In this document: positions 37,590 to 48,518 of the stretch, one piece after another
How the letters are laid out: each line of letters begins with the position of its first letter
Numbering within the stretch: the first letter of the stretch is position 1
DNA from: Desulfatibacillum sp.
GTDB lineage: Bacteria; Desulfobacterota; Desulfobacteria; Desulfobacterales; SpSt-501
Assembly: GCA_020725555.1 (NCBI GenBank)
Contig: DYEU01000023.1
Coordinates: 62,001 to 126,000 of the forward strand
Length of the DNA: 64,000 nucleotides
Direction of reading: 5' to 3'
Notes under the pieces: model-generated
Seen by the model: only the letters and a program-made list of their open reading frames with translations
What the model was told of the DNA's origin: nothing
The model's database searches: none
Translations under genes and position numbers: made by a program

Positions 37590-37593
<4 letters not shown>
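36997..37593 (-). CDS. tsf: Elongation factor Ts
   Basis: A 198-residue nucleotide exchange factor for EF-Tu. UBA-like start ([20 protein letters not shown]) and core [16 protein letters not shown] are canonical. It is the short form of about 200 residues, without the second core repeat of the 280-residue E. coli protein. ATG 37593 overlaps the rpsB stop. Confidence 0.96.
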
Positions 37594-38492
<899 letters not shown>

Positions 38493-38620
38493 GCGGATCT
38501 CCTTTCGGTTGGTTTCCTCCGCCGCCCTCGGGCATGCCTCCACCCCGCGGCGGCGGGGCACCGGGAGGCAGGAAGGGGCGGCGTGTGGGATGAAAAACGC
38601 CGTGATTTCGTAAACTCCTG

Positions 38621-38650
38621 CTTATAATCGATCGGTCGTCTTTCTGGCAA
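38621..38650 (-). promoter_or_regulatory. Sigma-70 promoter candidate for rpsB
   Basis: On the minus strand TTGCCA (38650-38645) is followed after 18 bp by TATAAG (38626-38621), in the last codons of prmC. The leader down to rpsB (38493-38614) has GC-rich inverted sequence around 38540-38565 (CCCCGC...GCGGGG) that could fold, as expected for an autoregulated S2 leader. Confidence 0.55.
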
Positions 38651-39551
38651 GATCTTTTTTTAGGACTCGCAGCACCCGGTCCCGGCCGGAGAGGTCCGGA
38701 AGGCAGCTCACCTGCGCCGGAAGCCCCGCCGCGGCGATCAGCCGCTCGAGGGCGGGGCGCTGGTCGTGGCCGATTTCGAGCAGCAGGACGCCCCCCGGCG
38801 CGAGAAGCCCCCATACGCCGCCCAGGATCGCGCGGTAGGCGTCGAGCCCGTCCTCCCCCCCGTCGAGGGCCGCCCGCGGCTCGAAGCGTGCGATCTCGGG
38901 CTGCAGGGTCTCGATCCGGCCGCTGGGGATGTAGGGCGGGTTGGAGACGATCAGGTCGAAGGGGGCCGCCCCGGGCCGCAGGGCCGCAGCCCAGTCGGCG
39001 ACGAAGAAGCGGATCCGCCCCCTGCAGCCGTGGCCGGCCGCGTTGCGCCGGGCGAGCCGCACCGCGGCGGCGGAGCGGTCGCCGGCGAAGTAGCGGTGGC
39101 CGGGGGCCTCGCAGGCGAGCGCGATCACGACGGCCCCCGAGCCGCAGCCGAGGTCGAGGACCCGGAGGGCGCATCCCGCCGGAGCCCGGCCGATGACCTC
39201 GAGGGCGGCCTCGACCAGGCGCTCGGTTTCGGGCCGCGGGATGAGGACCTCGGGGGTGACCTCGAGATCCAGGGTCCAGAACCCGCGCCTGCCGGTCAGG
39301 TAGGCGGTCGGCTCGCGGCCGAGCCGGCGCGCGAGCAGCCCCTGGAACGCGGCCTCCTCCTGGGGCGAGAGCGCGCGCCCGAGGTGCCGGAAGAGCTCGC
39401 CGCGCGGGCAGCCCAGGACGAAGGCGAGCAGGATCTCGGCCGTCGACCGCGGGCTGTCGATCCCGTGGGCGGCGAGCCGGCGGGCGGCTTCGCGGAGTCG
39501 GGCGGCCGCGCTGTTGTCCCGGGGGTCAGGCGGGGGGGGCGGCGTCGGCAT
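38622..39551 (-). CDS. prmC: Peptide chain release factor N5-glutamine methyltransferase
   Basis: A 309-residue SAM-dependent enzyme that methylates the GGQ glutamine of release factors. The SAM loop is [16 protein letters not shown], and the amide methyltransferase motif is SNPPYIPSG. The start overlaps prfA by 26 nt. prfA-prmC is the normal pair. Confidence 0.94.
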   Translation of the reverse strand: MPTPPPPPDPRDNSAAARLREAARRLAAHGIDSPRSTAEILLAFVLGCPRGELFRHLGRALSPQEEAAFQGLLARRLGREPTAYLTGRRGFWTLDLEVTPEVLIPRPETERLVEAALEVIGRAPAGCALRVLDLGCGSGAVVIALACEAPGHRYFAGDRSAAAVRLARRNAAGHGCRGRIRFFVADWAAALRPGAAPFDLIVSNPPYIPSGRIETLQPEIARFEPRAALDGGEDGLDAYRAILGGVWGLLAPGGVLLLEIGHDQRPALERLIAAAGLPAQVSCLPDLSGRDRVLRVLKKDLARKTTDRL

Positions 39552-40605
39552 GCTGCAGGGCCTGGGCCTGGAAATGAACGACCAGGGCGTCGATCAGCTC
39601 CTGGATCGCCCCTTCCAGGATGCTCTCCAGCCGGTAGAGGGTCAGCCCGATGCGGTGGTCGGTCACGCGGTTCTGGGGGAAGTTGTAGGTGCGGATGCGG
39701 CCGCTGCGGTCGCCGGTGCCCACCTGGTTCTTGCGCTCCTCGGCGCGCCGCCGCTCCTGCTCCTGGATCTTGAGGTCGAGCAGCCGGGAGCGCAGCACCT
39801 TGAGCGCCTTGTTCTTGTTCTTGAGCTGGGACTTCTCGTCCTGGCAGATGACCACCAGGCCCGTGGGCAGGTGGGTGACCCGCACGGCGGAGTCCGTGGT
39901 GTTGACGCTCTGGCCGCCGGGGCCGCCGGAGCGGAAGACGTCGATCCGCAGCTCCGCGGGGTCGATGGCGACGTCGACCTCGTCGGCCTCCGGCAAGACG
40001 GCCACGGTGACGGCCGAGGTGTGGATGCGCCCCTGGGTTTCGGTGATCGGCACGCGCTGCACGCGGTGGATGCCGCTTTCGTACTTGAGCAGGCTGTAGG
40101 CGCCGCGGCCCTGCAGCCGGGCGATGATTTCCTTGAACCCGCCGACCCCCGTCGCGTGGGCGGAAAGGACGTCCACCTTCCAGCCGCGGTCCTCCGCGTA
40201 GCGGCTGTACATCCGGAAGAGGTCGCCCGCGAAGAGCGCGGCCTCCTCCCCGCCGGTCCCGGCGCGGATCTCGAGGATCACGTTCTTCTCGTCGTTGGGG
40301 TCCCGGGGCAGGAGCATGCGGCGCAGTTCCTGCTCGAGCTCGCCGCGGCGGGCGGTCAGCGCCGCGACCTCCTCGCGCGCCAGGGCCCGGATCTCGGGGT
40401 CGCCGTCCTCGGCGAGCGCCCGCGCCTCGGCCAGGCGCGTCTCGGTCTCCCGGAAGGCGCGGAAGGCGCCCACGATGCGGCCGATGTCCGCGTGCTCGCG
40501 CACCGCTTTCGCGTAGGCCTCGCGGTCCGCGAGAAAGGCCGGGTCGCTCAGCCTGCGTTCCAGCTCGAGGTAGCGGGCTTCAACCCCTTGCAGTTTCTCC
40601 AGCAT
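39526..40605 (-). CDS. prfA: Peptide chain release factor 1
   Basis: A 359-residue RF1 that ends translation at UAA and UAG. The catalytic loop [16 protein letters not shown] is intact. The stop-codon reading element typical of RF1 (P-x-T near residues 185-190) is present as [16 protein letters not shown]. It is followed in overlap by prmC. Confidence 0.96.
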   Translation of the reverse strand: MLEKLQGVEARYLELERRLSDPAFLADREAYAKAVREHADIGRIVGAFRAFRETETRLAEARALAEDGDPEIRALAREEVAALTARRGELEQELRRMLLPRDPNDEKNVILEIRAGTGGEEAALFAGDLFRMYSRYAEDRGWKVDVLSAHATGVGGFKEIIARLQGRGAYSLLKYESGIHRVQRVPITETQGRIHTSAVTVAVLPEADEVDVAIDPAELRIDVFRSGGPGGQSVNTTDSAVRVTHLPTGLVVICQDEKSQLKNKNKALKVLRSRLLDLKIQEQERRRAEERKNQVGTGDRSGRIRTYNFPQNRVTDHRIGLTLYRLESILEGAIQELIDALVVHFQAQALQHADAAPPA

Positions 40606-40722
40606 GGTCGGTTTCCCGCCCGCGGCGGCGCGGGCCCGCCGGCGGGGGTCGAACGGGTTCGAGAGGGATGTCCTGCGGGGCGCCGGCGGGTGCCGGGCCC
40701 CGCTTCAGGGGGGCGGCGGAAT

Positions 40723-40947
40723 CTAGGCGTTCTTGGGCGGGGACTGGAATTTTTCGTACTTCTTGCGGAAGCGCTCGATGCGGCCGGCCGTGTCCACGAG
40801 CTTCTGCTTGCCGGTGAAGAAGGGGTGGCAGCTCGAGCAGATCTCCACCGTGATGCTCGCCTTGGTGGATCCCGCCTCGATCACGTTGCCGCAGGCGCAG
40901 CGGATCTTCACGTCCGGGTGGTATTGGGGGTGAATCTTCTCTTTCAT
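40723..40947 (-). CDS. rpmE: 50S ribosomal protein L31, zinc-binding type
   Basis: A 74-residue bL31. [20 protein letters not shown] starts it. Cysteines C17, C19 and the later pair in [24 protein letters not shown] make it the C+ zinc form. It sits between rho and prfA, the usual place. Confidence 0.96.
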   Translation of the reverse strand: MKEKIHPQYHPDVKIRCACGNVIEAGSTKASITVEICSSCHPFFTGKQKLVDTAGRIERFRKKYEKFQSPPKNA

Positions 40948-40982
40948 GGTTCGGGCCCTTTCCGGGATGGGAACGCCCCGCC

Positions 40983-42230
40983 TCAGGCGTTCATGGAATT
41001 CAGAAATTCGCGATTGTTGCGCGTTCCCTTCATTTTTTCAAGCAGAAATTCCATGCTGTCGACGGTGTTGAGCGTGGTGAGGAGTTTTCTCAGGATCCAG
41101 ACGCGGTTGAGCACGTCCTCGGGCAGGAGGAGCTCTTCTTTCCGCGTTCCGGAGCGCTTGATGTCGATCGCCGGGAAGACCCGCTTGTCGGCGAGCTTGC
41201 GGTCGAGCTGGATTTCGGCGTTGCCCGTGCCCTTGAACTCCTCGAAAATCACCTCGTCCATGCGGCTTCCGGTGTCGATCAGGGCCGTGGCGATGATCGT
41301 CAGGCTGCCGCCCTCCTCGATGTTGCGCGCGGCGCCGAAGAAGCGTTTGGGCCGCTGCAGGGCGTTCGAATCGACACCGCCCGAGAGGATCTTGCCGCTC
41401 GGCGGGACCACCGCGTTGTGGGCGCGGGCAAGCCGCGTGATGCTGTCGAGCAGGATGACGACGTCTTTTTTGTGCTCGACGAGGCGCTTGGCCTTTTCGA
41501 TCACCATCTCCGCGACCTGCACGTGGCGCTCGGCCGGCTCGTCGAAGGTCGAGCTGATGACCTCGGCGTCGACCGTGCGCTCCATGTCGGTCACCTCCTC
41601 CGGCCGCTCGTCGATCAGCAGCACGAAGGGCACGACGTCCTTGTGGCTCTTGATGATCGCGTTGGCGATCGCCTGCAGCAGCATGGTCTTGCCGGAGCGC
41701 GGCGGGGAGACGATCAGGCAGCGCTGGCCGAACCCGATGGGCACCATGAGATCGAGGATCCGGGTGGAGTAGTTCTCCGGGTCGGTCTCGAGGTTCATCT
41801 TGCGCATCGGGTAGAGCGGCGTGAGGTTGTCGAAGAGGATCTTGTCGCGGGCCGCGTCGGGGTCTTCGTAGTTGATCGCCTCCACCTTGAGCAGGGCGAA
41901 GTAGCGCTCCGAATCCTTCGGCTGCCGGATCTGGCCCGAAATCGTGTCCCCGGTGCGCAGGTTGAAACGGCGGATCTGGGAGGGCGAGACGTAGATGTCG
42001 TCCGGGCCGGGGAGGTAGTTCGAGGCCGGGGAGCGCAGGAACCCGAAACCGTCCGGCAGGATTTCCAGGGTCCCCTCGCCGTAGATCTGCCCGTTCTTCT
42101 CGATCTGCCCCTGGAGCAGGGCGAACATGAGCTCCTGCTTGCGCATGTTGGATGCGCCCTCGATGCCGAACTCCTTCGCCATCTGCATCAGCTCGTTGAT
42201 CTTTTTCTGTTTCAGCTCTGCGATGTTCAT
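40983..42230 (-). CDS. rho: Transcription termination factor Rho
   Basis: A 415-residue hexameric RNA helicase. The start at ATG 42230 gives [18 protein letters not shown]. The OB-fold RNA-binding region ([17 protein letters not shown]), Walker A ([15 protein letters not shown]), Walker B ([14 protein letters not shown]) and Q/R loops are intact. A potential in-frame extension upstream is Arg/Pro-rich and not family-like. A leader of about 370 nt precedes it. Confidence 0.96.
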   Translation of the reverse strand: MNIAELKQKKINELMQMAKEFGIEGASNMRKQELMFALLQGQIEKNGQIYGEGTLEILPDGFGFLRSPASNYLPGPDDIYVSPSQIRRFNLRTGDTISGQIRQPKDSERYFALLKVEAINYEDPDAARDKILFDNLTPLYPMRKMNLETDPENYSTRILDLMVPIGFGQRCLIVSPPRSGKTMLLQAIANAIIKSHKDVVPFVLLIDERPEEVTDMERTVDAEVISSTFDEPAERHVQVAEMVIEKAKRLVEHKKDVVILLDSITRLARAHNAVVPPSGKILSGGVDSNALQRPKRFFGAARNIEEGGSLTIIATALIDTGSRMDEVIFEEFKGTGNAEIQLDRKLADKRVFPAIDIKRSGTRKEELLLPEDVLNRVWILRKLLTTLNTVDSMEFLLEKMKGTRNNREFLNSMNA

Positions 42231-42607
42231 TCCACCGTTTCCCCTTGCATGCGGTTCTTCCCGGCCCTCACCGCCTGGAGCGCTCCGGATCGGTCGTGGC
42301 TCCCTCTCGGTTTCTTCCCCCGGCGGCATGCCGGCGGCGGCGCGATTCGTGTGCGGCACCCTTCCCCGCCCGGGGACGCGAAGGGCTACCCGGGGAGCTT
42401 GCGCGTCCGTCGAGCGCTTGGGATCCAACCGGACGTCCTTTTCCGCGCGGGGGCGGGCTCCTGAATTCAGGACTGTCTCAACCGACGAACCTGATGCGGC
42501 GGCTGCTGGATAGGGTCGAGGTCGGTTGTCCAGGAGGATGATTCGGATTTCAGAAGTAAATCTCTTTTCACGAACCGGCGGGTTGCGCGGTCGTTGTGAA
42601 TATGGAA
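42231..42607 (-). promoter_or_regulatory. Long untranslated leader of rho
   Basis: About 370 nt between the rho start and its best promoter holds no convincing gene on either strand. Rho is known in several bacteria to limit its own transcription in its leader. Read as minus-strand RNA this leader is G-rich rather than C-rich, so an obvious rut-like C-rich tract is not seen. Confidence 0.4.
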
Positions 42608-42636
42608 AAATTAACGGAAAACGAAGCCGGTGTCAA
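42608..42636 (-). promoter_or_regulatory. Promoter candidate for rho
   Basis: Minus strand: a perfect TTGACA (42636-42631), a 17-bp spacer, then TAATTT (42613-42608), in the only A/T-rich patch of this 509-bp gap. The -10 is weak. Confidence 0.5.
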
Positions 42637-42739
42637 GGGCAAAGACCCGCAAATTTCATGCAGGCCGGCGCGGGAACTCCCCGGGGGCCCTTGCGAATCC
42701 CGCGCCGCGAGCCTCAAACCCGCCGGAGCCCACCCCCCC

Positions 42740-44020
42740 ATGATGCCCGCGATCCCCTCCTCGTTTCGCCCCCCCTGGCTTCCCGCGGCGGAAGGGGTCT
42801 TCCTCGTCGGCGGCTGCGTGCGCGACCTCCTGCTGGGGCGCACCCCCCACGATTTCGATCTCGTCACCCTGGGCGAGGCCCGGCCGCTTGCGGAAGGGAT
42901 CGCCCGGGCCCTCGGGGGCCGTCCGGTCCTGATCGGCAAGGCCCCCTTCGCCGTCTACCGCGTGGCCGCCGGCCAAACGACGGTCGATGTCCTGAAGGCC
43001 GCGGGGGAACGCATCGAGGAGGACCTGCGGCGCAGGGACTTCACCGTCAACGCGCTCGCGCTCGAGGCCTCGGGCGGGCGGCTGATCGATCCCGCCGGGG
43101 GGATGCGCGATCTCGCGGGGAGAAGGCTCGCCGCCGTCTCCCCGGAGGCCTTCGAGCACGACCCGCTCCGGTTGCTCAGGGCGTATCGCCTCGCGGCCCA
43201 GCTCGACTTCACGATCGCCCCGGAAACGCAGGCGGCGATCGCCGCCCGCGCGGCCCTTCTCTCGCAGCCCGCGGGCGAGCGGGTGCGCGAGGAGCTCTAT
43301 GGCCTGCTCGCCTGCCGCCGCTCGCACCCCCGGGTCGCCGCCTGCGCGGCCGCGGGGTTGCTTCCGGGAATGCTGGGGGCGGTCGGATCTTCCGCCGCGG
43401 CCGCGGCGGAGAGCCGCCTGCGGACGCTCGCCCGGCTCGAAGCCCTCCTGGAAGAGGATGGCGGCCTTCTCGACCCGCCGGGGGGGAAAGCCGTGGCCGA
43501 GCTCCCCGCCGGAGAGCTGATCCGGCTCAAGCTCGCGGCCCTGCTCCGCGGTGAGGCCGAAGCCGCCGCGGCCGCGGCGCGGCTTCGCCTCTCCCGCAAG
43601 GACGCCGCGATCCTGGATGGGCTTTCGCGCCTTGCCCCCGCCGCAGGCGAACTCCTGGCCCGTTTTCCCGCGACCTCGCCGCGCGAGCGGTACGCGTTCC
43701 TGAGGGAGGCGGCCCCGGTGCTCCCCGGGGCGGTCTTCCTTGCGCTTGCCCTGAAGGAAGCCGAGCACCCCGAGGCCGCGCCGGGTTTGCACAAGGCGGC
43801 CTTTCGTCTGCTTTCGGACTTCCGCGAAGGGGTTCTTGCCGAACGCCGGCGGCCGCCGCTTCTCCGCGGCGACGAGCTGCAACGCGAGCTCGGGATCCCC
43901 CCCTCCCGCCTCGTGGGCCGGATCCTCGACGAGATCGCCCTCGAGCGCCTCCTCCGCCCCGGGCTCTCGCGGCAGGAGGCGCTCGCCGTCGCGCGGGCGA
44001 TCGCCCGCAAGGAAGCTTAG
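42740..44020 (+). CDS. CCA-adding enzyme / poly(A) polymerase family nucleotidyltransferase
   Basis: A 426-residue class II nucleotidyltransferase. GGCVRDLLLGRTPHDFDLVT has the GGxxRD loop (24-29) and metal-binding D38-x-D40. RRDFTVNALALE and DPLRLLRAYRLAAQL are the next family blocks. The start is uncertain (ATG 42740 or 42743; neither has a clear Shine-Dalgarno). No HD domain is evident at the C-terminus. It could be a CCA-adding, A-adding or poly(A) enzyme. The CCA ends encoded in all three tRNA genes here would make it a repair enzyme in the first case. Confidence 0.85.
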   Translation: MMPAIPSSFRPPWLPAAEGVFLVGGCVRDLLLGRTPHDFDLVTLGEARPLAEGIARALGGRPVLIGKAPFAVYRVAAGQTTVDVLKAAGERIEEDLRRRDFTVNALALEASGGRLIDPAGGMRDLAGRRLAAVSPEAFEHDPLRLLRAYRLAAQLDFTIAPETQAAIAARAALLSQPAGERVREELYGLLACRRSHPRVAACAAAGLLPGMLGAVGSSAAAAAESRLRTLARLEALLEEDGGLLDPPGGKAVAELPAGELIRLKLAALLRGEAEAAAAAARLRLSRKDAAILDGLSRLAPAAGELLARFPATSPRERYAFLREAAPVLPGAVFLALALKEAEHPEAAPGLHKAAFRLLSDFREGVLAERRRPPLLRGDELQRELGIPPSRLVGRILDEIALERLLRPGLSRQEALAVARAIARKEA

Positions 44021-44024
44021 CCCG

Positions 44025-44857
<833 letters not shown>

Positions 44858-44928
44858 GCGACCCTGCACGCATCCGGCGGCGATTTTCCGCCGCCCGTCC
44901 CGTAAGGCGCGGGGCGGACGGCGGCACG

Positions 44929-45150
44929 ATGGGGGGGATACGGTTGAAGGAGATCGAGGTCCGCGTCGTCGACAACGACGTCGAAAAGGCCATCCGCCTG
45001 CTGAAGAAGAAGATCCAGAACGATGGCCTGTTCAAGCGCCTGAAGCTCAAGAAGAGCTATGAAAAACCGAGCGAATTCCGCAGGCGCAAGAAGCGCGAAG
45101 CCAAGCGGCGCGAGCGCATCGCGGCGGCCCGGGCGGCCCGCAGGCGCTGA
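44929..45150 (+). CDS. rpsU: 30S ribosomal protein S21
   Basis: A 73-residue bS21: VDNDVEKAIRLLKKKIQNDGL, KKSYEKPSEFRRRKKREAKRR and a basic tail. bS21 sits on the 30S platform near the anti-Shine-Dalgarno. The ATG at 44929 lies in a run of G. A TTG five codons later (44944) may be the true start, since the family N-terminus is usually shorter. A terminator follows. Confidence 0.93.
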   Translation: MGGIRLKEIEVRVVDNDVEKAIRLLKKKIQNDGLFKRLKLKKSYEKPSEFRRRKKREAKRRERIAAARAARRR

Positions 45151-45172
45151 CCCCCGCAGAGACCCTTTCCCG

Positions 45173-45200
45173 ACCCGGTGGCGACCCCACCGGGTTTTTT
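45173..45200 (+). terminator. Rho-independent terminator of rpsU
   Basis: Stem ACCCGGTGG (45173-45181) with CCACCGGGT (45187-45195), then TTTTTT. It ends 7 nt before the folC start codon. Confidence 0.92.
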
Positions 45201-45207
45201 CGTTTCC

Positions 45208-46500
45208 ATGGCCTCGGACGACCTCGACCGCTGCCTGAACCGCCTCTTCGGGCTGCGCCGCTTCGGCATCCGGCTCGGCCTCGGGACGATCCGCACCCTG
45301 CTCGGGCGGCTGGGCGACCCCCAGCGGCGCTACGAGACGATCCACATCGCCGGCACCAACGGCAAGGGGTCGGTCGCCGCGGGCATCGCCGCGGTGCTGC
45401 GCTGCGCGGGCTACCGCGTCGGCCTCTACACCTCGCCGCATCTCGTGCGCTTCAACGAGCGGATCCAGGTGGACGGGGCGCCCCTGGGCGACGGGGAGAT
45501 CCTCGCCCTCTACCGGCGGGTGGAAAGGGCGCTTCCCGCCCTCTCCCGCGAGCCCACCTTCTTTGAGTTCGCCACCGCCATGGCCTTCGACGCCTTCGCC
45601 CGCGCCGGGGTGGAGTGGGCCGTGATCGAGACCGGGATGGGCGGCCGCCTCGACGCGACAAACGTGCTCACCCCGCGCCTCGCCGTCGTCACCAACGTCT
45701 CGCTCGAGCACCGCGAGTATTTAGGAAAGACGCTTGCGCAGATCGCGGCCGAGAAGGCGGGGATCGTCAAGCGGGGCCGGCCCGTCGTCACCGGCATCCG
45801 CCAGGCCTCGGCCTGGGAGGTGCTCTGCCGGACCGCGGCAAGACGGGCGGCGCCGGTCTACCGGCTGGGCCGCGACTTCCGCGTGCGGCGGGCCGGCGCG
45901 GGCCGTTTCGACTACCGGGGGATCCGGCACCGCTTCCGCGGCCTCCAGGCCGGCCTCGCCGGCGAACACCAGATCGTGAACGCCGCGCTCGTCGCGGCCG
46001 CCTGCGAACTCCTCATGCCCCGCGCCGGCCGGATCACCGAGGAGAGCCTGCGGGCGGGCCTCGCCGCGACCCGCTGGCCCGGGAGGCTCGAGCAGGCCTG
46101 CGCGCGGCCGCTCGTCCTCCTCGACGGCGCGCACAACCTGGACGCAAGCCGCGCGCTCGCCCGGCATCTCAAAGAAGCCTTCCCGGGGCGTCCGCTCACG
46201 CTCGTCGTGGGCATCCTCGACGACAAGCCATACGGCGCCATGCTCCGGCATCTCGCCCCGCTCGCCGCCCGCGTGATCGCCACCCGGGCGGCCACCCCGC
46301 GGGCGCTGCCCGCGGAGACGATCGCCGCGGCGGCCTCGCGCCTCGCCCCGCGGGTCGACGTGCGGCCGACCGTCGCGGAGGCCCTGCAGGAGGCCCTGCG
46401 CACCGTCCCCGAAGAAGGCCTCGTCCTCGTCGCGGGCTCGCTCTACGTCGTGGGCGAGGCCAAGGCCGCCCTCGAGGGAAGCCTCGTTCAGCCCGGCTGA
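45208..46500 (+). CDS. folC: Folylpolyglutamate synthase / dihydrofolate synthase
   Basis: A 430-residue Mur-ligase-family enzyme that adds glutamate to folates. The P-loop HIAGTNGKGSVAAGIA is near residue 47. TSPHLVRFNERIQVDG, ETGMGGRLDATNV and LDGAHNLDASRAL are diagnostic. ATG 45208 starts right after the rpsU terminator, with no room for a promoter of its own and no clear Shine-Dalgarno. Expression probably depends on read-through or a promoter inside rpsU. Confidence 0.93.
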   Translation: MASDDLDRCLNRLFGLRRFGIRLGLGTIRTLLGRLGDPQRRYETIHIAGTNGKGSVAAGIAAVLRCAGYRVGLYTSPHLVRFNERIQVDGAPLGDGEILALYRRVERALPALSREPTFFEFATAMAFDAFARAGVEWAVIETGMGGRLDATNVLTPRLAVVTNVSLEHREYLGKTLAQIAAEKAGIVKRGRPVVTGIRQASAWEVLCRTAARRAAPVYRLGRDFRVRRAGAGRFDYRGIRHRFRGLQAGLAGEHQIVNAALVAAACELLMPRAGRITEESLRAGLAATRWPGRLEQACARPLVLLDGAHNLDASRALARHLKEAFPGRPLTLVVGILDDKPYGAMLRHLAPLAARVIATRAATPRALPAETIAAAASRLAPRVDVRPTVAEALQEALRTVPEEGLVLVAGSLYVVGEAKAALEGSLVQPG

Positions 46501-46528
46501 GGCGAAAGGCACCCATCTCGGCCGCGTC

Positions 46529-46557
46529 TTGACTCCCCTTCGCGGCTCGGCTATGGT
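46529..46557 (+). promoter_or_regulatory. Sigma-70 promoter for tRNA-Arg
   Basis: TTGACT (46529-46534), 17-bp spacer, TATGGT (46552-46557). The tRNA begins 31 nt after the -10. Confidence 0.65.
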
Positions 46558-46587
46558 GACCATGTTTTCCTGGCCTTAGCGGCCTTT

Positions 46588-46663
46588 GCGCCCGTAGCTC
46601 AGGGGATAGAGCGTCAGCCTCCGGAGCTGAAAGCCGCTGGTTCAAGTCCAGCCGGGCGCACCA
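46588..46663 (+). tRNA. tRNA-Arg(CCG)
   Basis: A 76-nt tRNA: acceptor GCGCCCG pairs with CGGGCGC, A discriminator and encoded CCA. The anticodon stem-loop TCAGC-CTCCGGA-GCTGA gives CCG (codon CGG). The T loop TTCAAGT is normal. A terminator follows after 10 nt. Confidence 0.96.
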
Positions 46664-46673
46664 TCGAATTTAG

Positions 46674-46707
46674 GGACCTGGGTGAAGACCCGGGTCCTTC
46701 CTTTTTT
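46674..46707 (+). terminator. Rho-independent terminator of tRNA-Arg
   Basis: Stem GGACCTGGGT (46674-46683), loop GAAG, ACCCGGGTCC (46688-46697, one G-T pair), then TTCCTTTTTT. Confidence 0.9.
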
Positions 46708-46730
46708 ATGGGCCCGCGGGCGACGGCGGT

Positions 46731-47639
46731 TCACGCCGGGGAGCGGGGAGGCCCGGAGAGGATGCCCTTGCTCGCTTCCATTTCGGCGGCGATGAAGTCG
46801 ATCGTCGCCCGCACGCGCGCGATCCGCCGCGAATCCGGGTTGAACTGGATCCAGAAGGTCCGCTCCAGGCTGACCTCCGGCAGGACGTTGACCAGGGTGC
46901 TCTCGGAGCAGGCCATGAAGTAAGGCAGGATGCCGATCCCGTGGTCGGCCAGCATCGCGTTCATCTGCCCGACGATGGTCGAGCTCCGCAACCGGGGCCG
47001 CAGCCCGGGCAGGATCTCGTCCATGAAGTGAAGCTCCTCGTCGTAGAGCAGGTCCTCGATGTAGCCGATCATCCGGTGCCGCCTCAGGTCCTCGCGGCTG
47101 CGGATCGGGGGGTGGCCCTGGAGGTAGCGTTGGGTGGCAAAGAGCCCGAAGCGGTAACTCGGCAGCTTCTTGGCGATGATGTGGCCGCCCGCCGGTTTGC
47201 GGATCGTAATCAGGAGGTCGATTTCCCGCCGGGCGAGGCTGTAGTACATCGGCACGGCCACCAGCTCGATCTCCAGCTCCGGGTGCAGCCGCTGGAATTT
47301 CCCCAGCCGCGGGGCGAGGAAACAATTGCCGAACCCGTCCGGCGCCCCGATGCGGATGGAGCCGGAGAGCTGCTTGTCCCTGCCGGAGACCTCCTCCTCC
47401 AGGTAGGCGATGGTCGATTCGAGCTGCTCCGCGCGGGGAAGCATCTTTTCCCCGGCCGGCGTCAGGCGGCAGCCCCTCTCCGTGCGCAAGAAAAGCCTCG
47501 TCTGCAGGGCGGCCTCGAGCGACGCGAGACGCCGGGCGACCGTGCTGTGGGTGACCTTGAGTTCCGCGGCGGCGGCCACGAACGATCCCGTCCGGGAAAG
47601 CACGAGGAAATAGCGGAGATCGTCCCAATTCACCTTCAT
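46731..47639 (-). CDS. LysR-family transcriptional regulator
   Basis: A 302-residue LTTR. The N-terminal winged helix-turn-helix is MKVNWDDLRYFLVLSRTGSF ... LKVTHSTVARRLASLE (residues 1-65). A linker helix and substrate-binding domain follow (GSIRIGAPDGFGNCFLAP ... DHGIGILPYF). It resembles LTTRs that keep HTH with S-TVARR instead of the common S-AVSRQ. It diverges from a 69-residue ORF and may control it, but no ligand can be named. Confidence 0.9.
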   Translation of the reverse strand: MKVNWDDLRYFLVLSRTGSFVAAAAELKVTHSTVARRLASLEAALQTRLFLRTERGCRLTPAGEKMLPRAEQLESTIAYLEEEVSGRDKQLSGSIRIGAPDGFGNCFLAPRLGKFQRLHPELEIELVAVPMYYSLARREIDLLITIRKPAGGHIIAKKLPSYRFGLFATQRYLQGHPPIRSREDLRRHRMIGYIEDLLYDEELHFMDEILPGLRPRLRSSTIVGQMNAMLADHGIGILPYFMACSESTLVNVLPEVSLERTFWIQFNPDSRRIARVRATIDFIAAEMEASKGILSGPPRSPA

Positions 47640-47723
47640 GAGCGCCCCTCTCCCCCGCCGGCGGTCTTCCTTGGCCTATGGCGAGCTGCTTATTTTTGCA
47701 CAGCAAGTTCCCATTTTTGCCTG

Positions 47724-47752
47724 TAGACTGTTCAATAATCAAGACCCATAAT
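47724..47752 (+). promoter_or_regulatory. Promoter candidate for the small ORF divergent from lysR
   Basis: TAGACT (47724-47729), 17-bp spacer, CATAAT (47747-47752; 5/6 match). It lies in a relatively A/T-rich stretch (47690-47755) where a LysR dimer could bind. Confidence 0.55.
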
Positions 47753-47804
47753 CGGCCCGGAGAACATCCGGTCAACCCCACGCCAACCCTGGAGGAGGTG
47801 CCCC

Positions 47805-48014
47805 ATGAAAGAAAACGCTCCGCTCAAACCGGCGACGGAGGGCTATCTGGACCGATGGGCGCTGATGGAGGAGGGGCGAAAACTGCACGACCGGGCCGTC
47901 TTCGAGATCTTCGCCCGCTGTTTCGCGCGCCTTGGCCTCGGTCAGCGGAACAAGCGGCGGGAGAGGCGGCCCCCGGCGCTCACCCCCACGCTGGCGACGC
48001 CCCACGCCCGTTGA
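47805..48014 (+). CDS. Small uncharacterised protein
   Basis: A 69-residue ORF starting MKENAPLKPATEGYLDRWAL. The start is supported by GGAGGAGG 9-16 nt upstream and by an upstream promoter. The middle (about residues 13-48) is likely helical: RWALMEEGRKLHDRAVFEIF, then ARCFARLGLG. The tail is Arg/Pro-rich. No family recognised. It diverges from the LysR gene. It precedes the decarboxylase set by 500 bp and could be unrelated to it. Confidence 0.55.
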   Translation: MKENAPLKPATEGYLDRWALMEEGRKLHDRAVFEIFARCFARLGLGQRNKRRERRPPALTPTLATPHAR

Positions 48015-48518
48015 GACAGGGAGACCGCACGCGCCACGCGGCGGGAGATCCCCCTTGCGGGGAGAGCCGCTTTCCCTGCCCCGCACAAACCGGGCCTTGC
48101 GGGAAGCGGACCCTAAAAGGCGGTTCCCCGCCGCCTGGGACCCTCTCACGGGGCGGTGCGGCCGACCCCTGACCCGACAAGCCCCCGGGGCGCATTGACC
48201 CGGCGTGCGCGTCTTTTGCCCTTCCCTTCTATCTATCACGGAAATCAACCTGCCTCCGTGACCGCAGCGCAGCCGGCTGAACCCGGGGTTCTTCCTCACC
48301 CATCCTTCTTTGGCCTTTCGCAGACGATCGCCTCCCCGGTGCCTTTGCCGCCCCCCGCTTTTCCCCGCAGGGCCCGGGGGGCGATCCCTGTGGCCGCCGG
48401 GGGCTCAATTTCCAGTTGAAAGCCGCGGTCAAGGATGATAAGCGGGTTCTCTTTATCTCCATTGACCCGCTTTGCATCGGTCCGCAAAAGGAAATCCCAC
48501 CGCAGGGGGGTGTACGGC
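48015..48518 (+). other. Apparently non-coding gap before mmdA
   Basis: About 500 bp with no gene I can support: short open frames here have low-complexity Pro/Arg/Ala composition and no Shine-Dalgarno. The A/T-rich patch 48420-48475 just upstream of mmdA is the likeliest place for its promoter, but I could not find a -35/-10 pair that I trust. Confidence 0.4.

Noticed and set aside
48156-48419. Open frame of 87 codons before mmdA
   Set aside because: Low-complexity Pro/Ala/Arg sequence, no Shine-Dalgarno and no family resemblance; left as non-coding.
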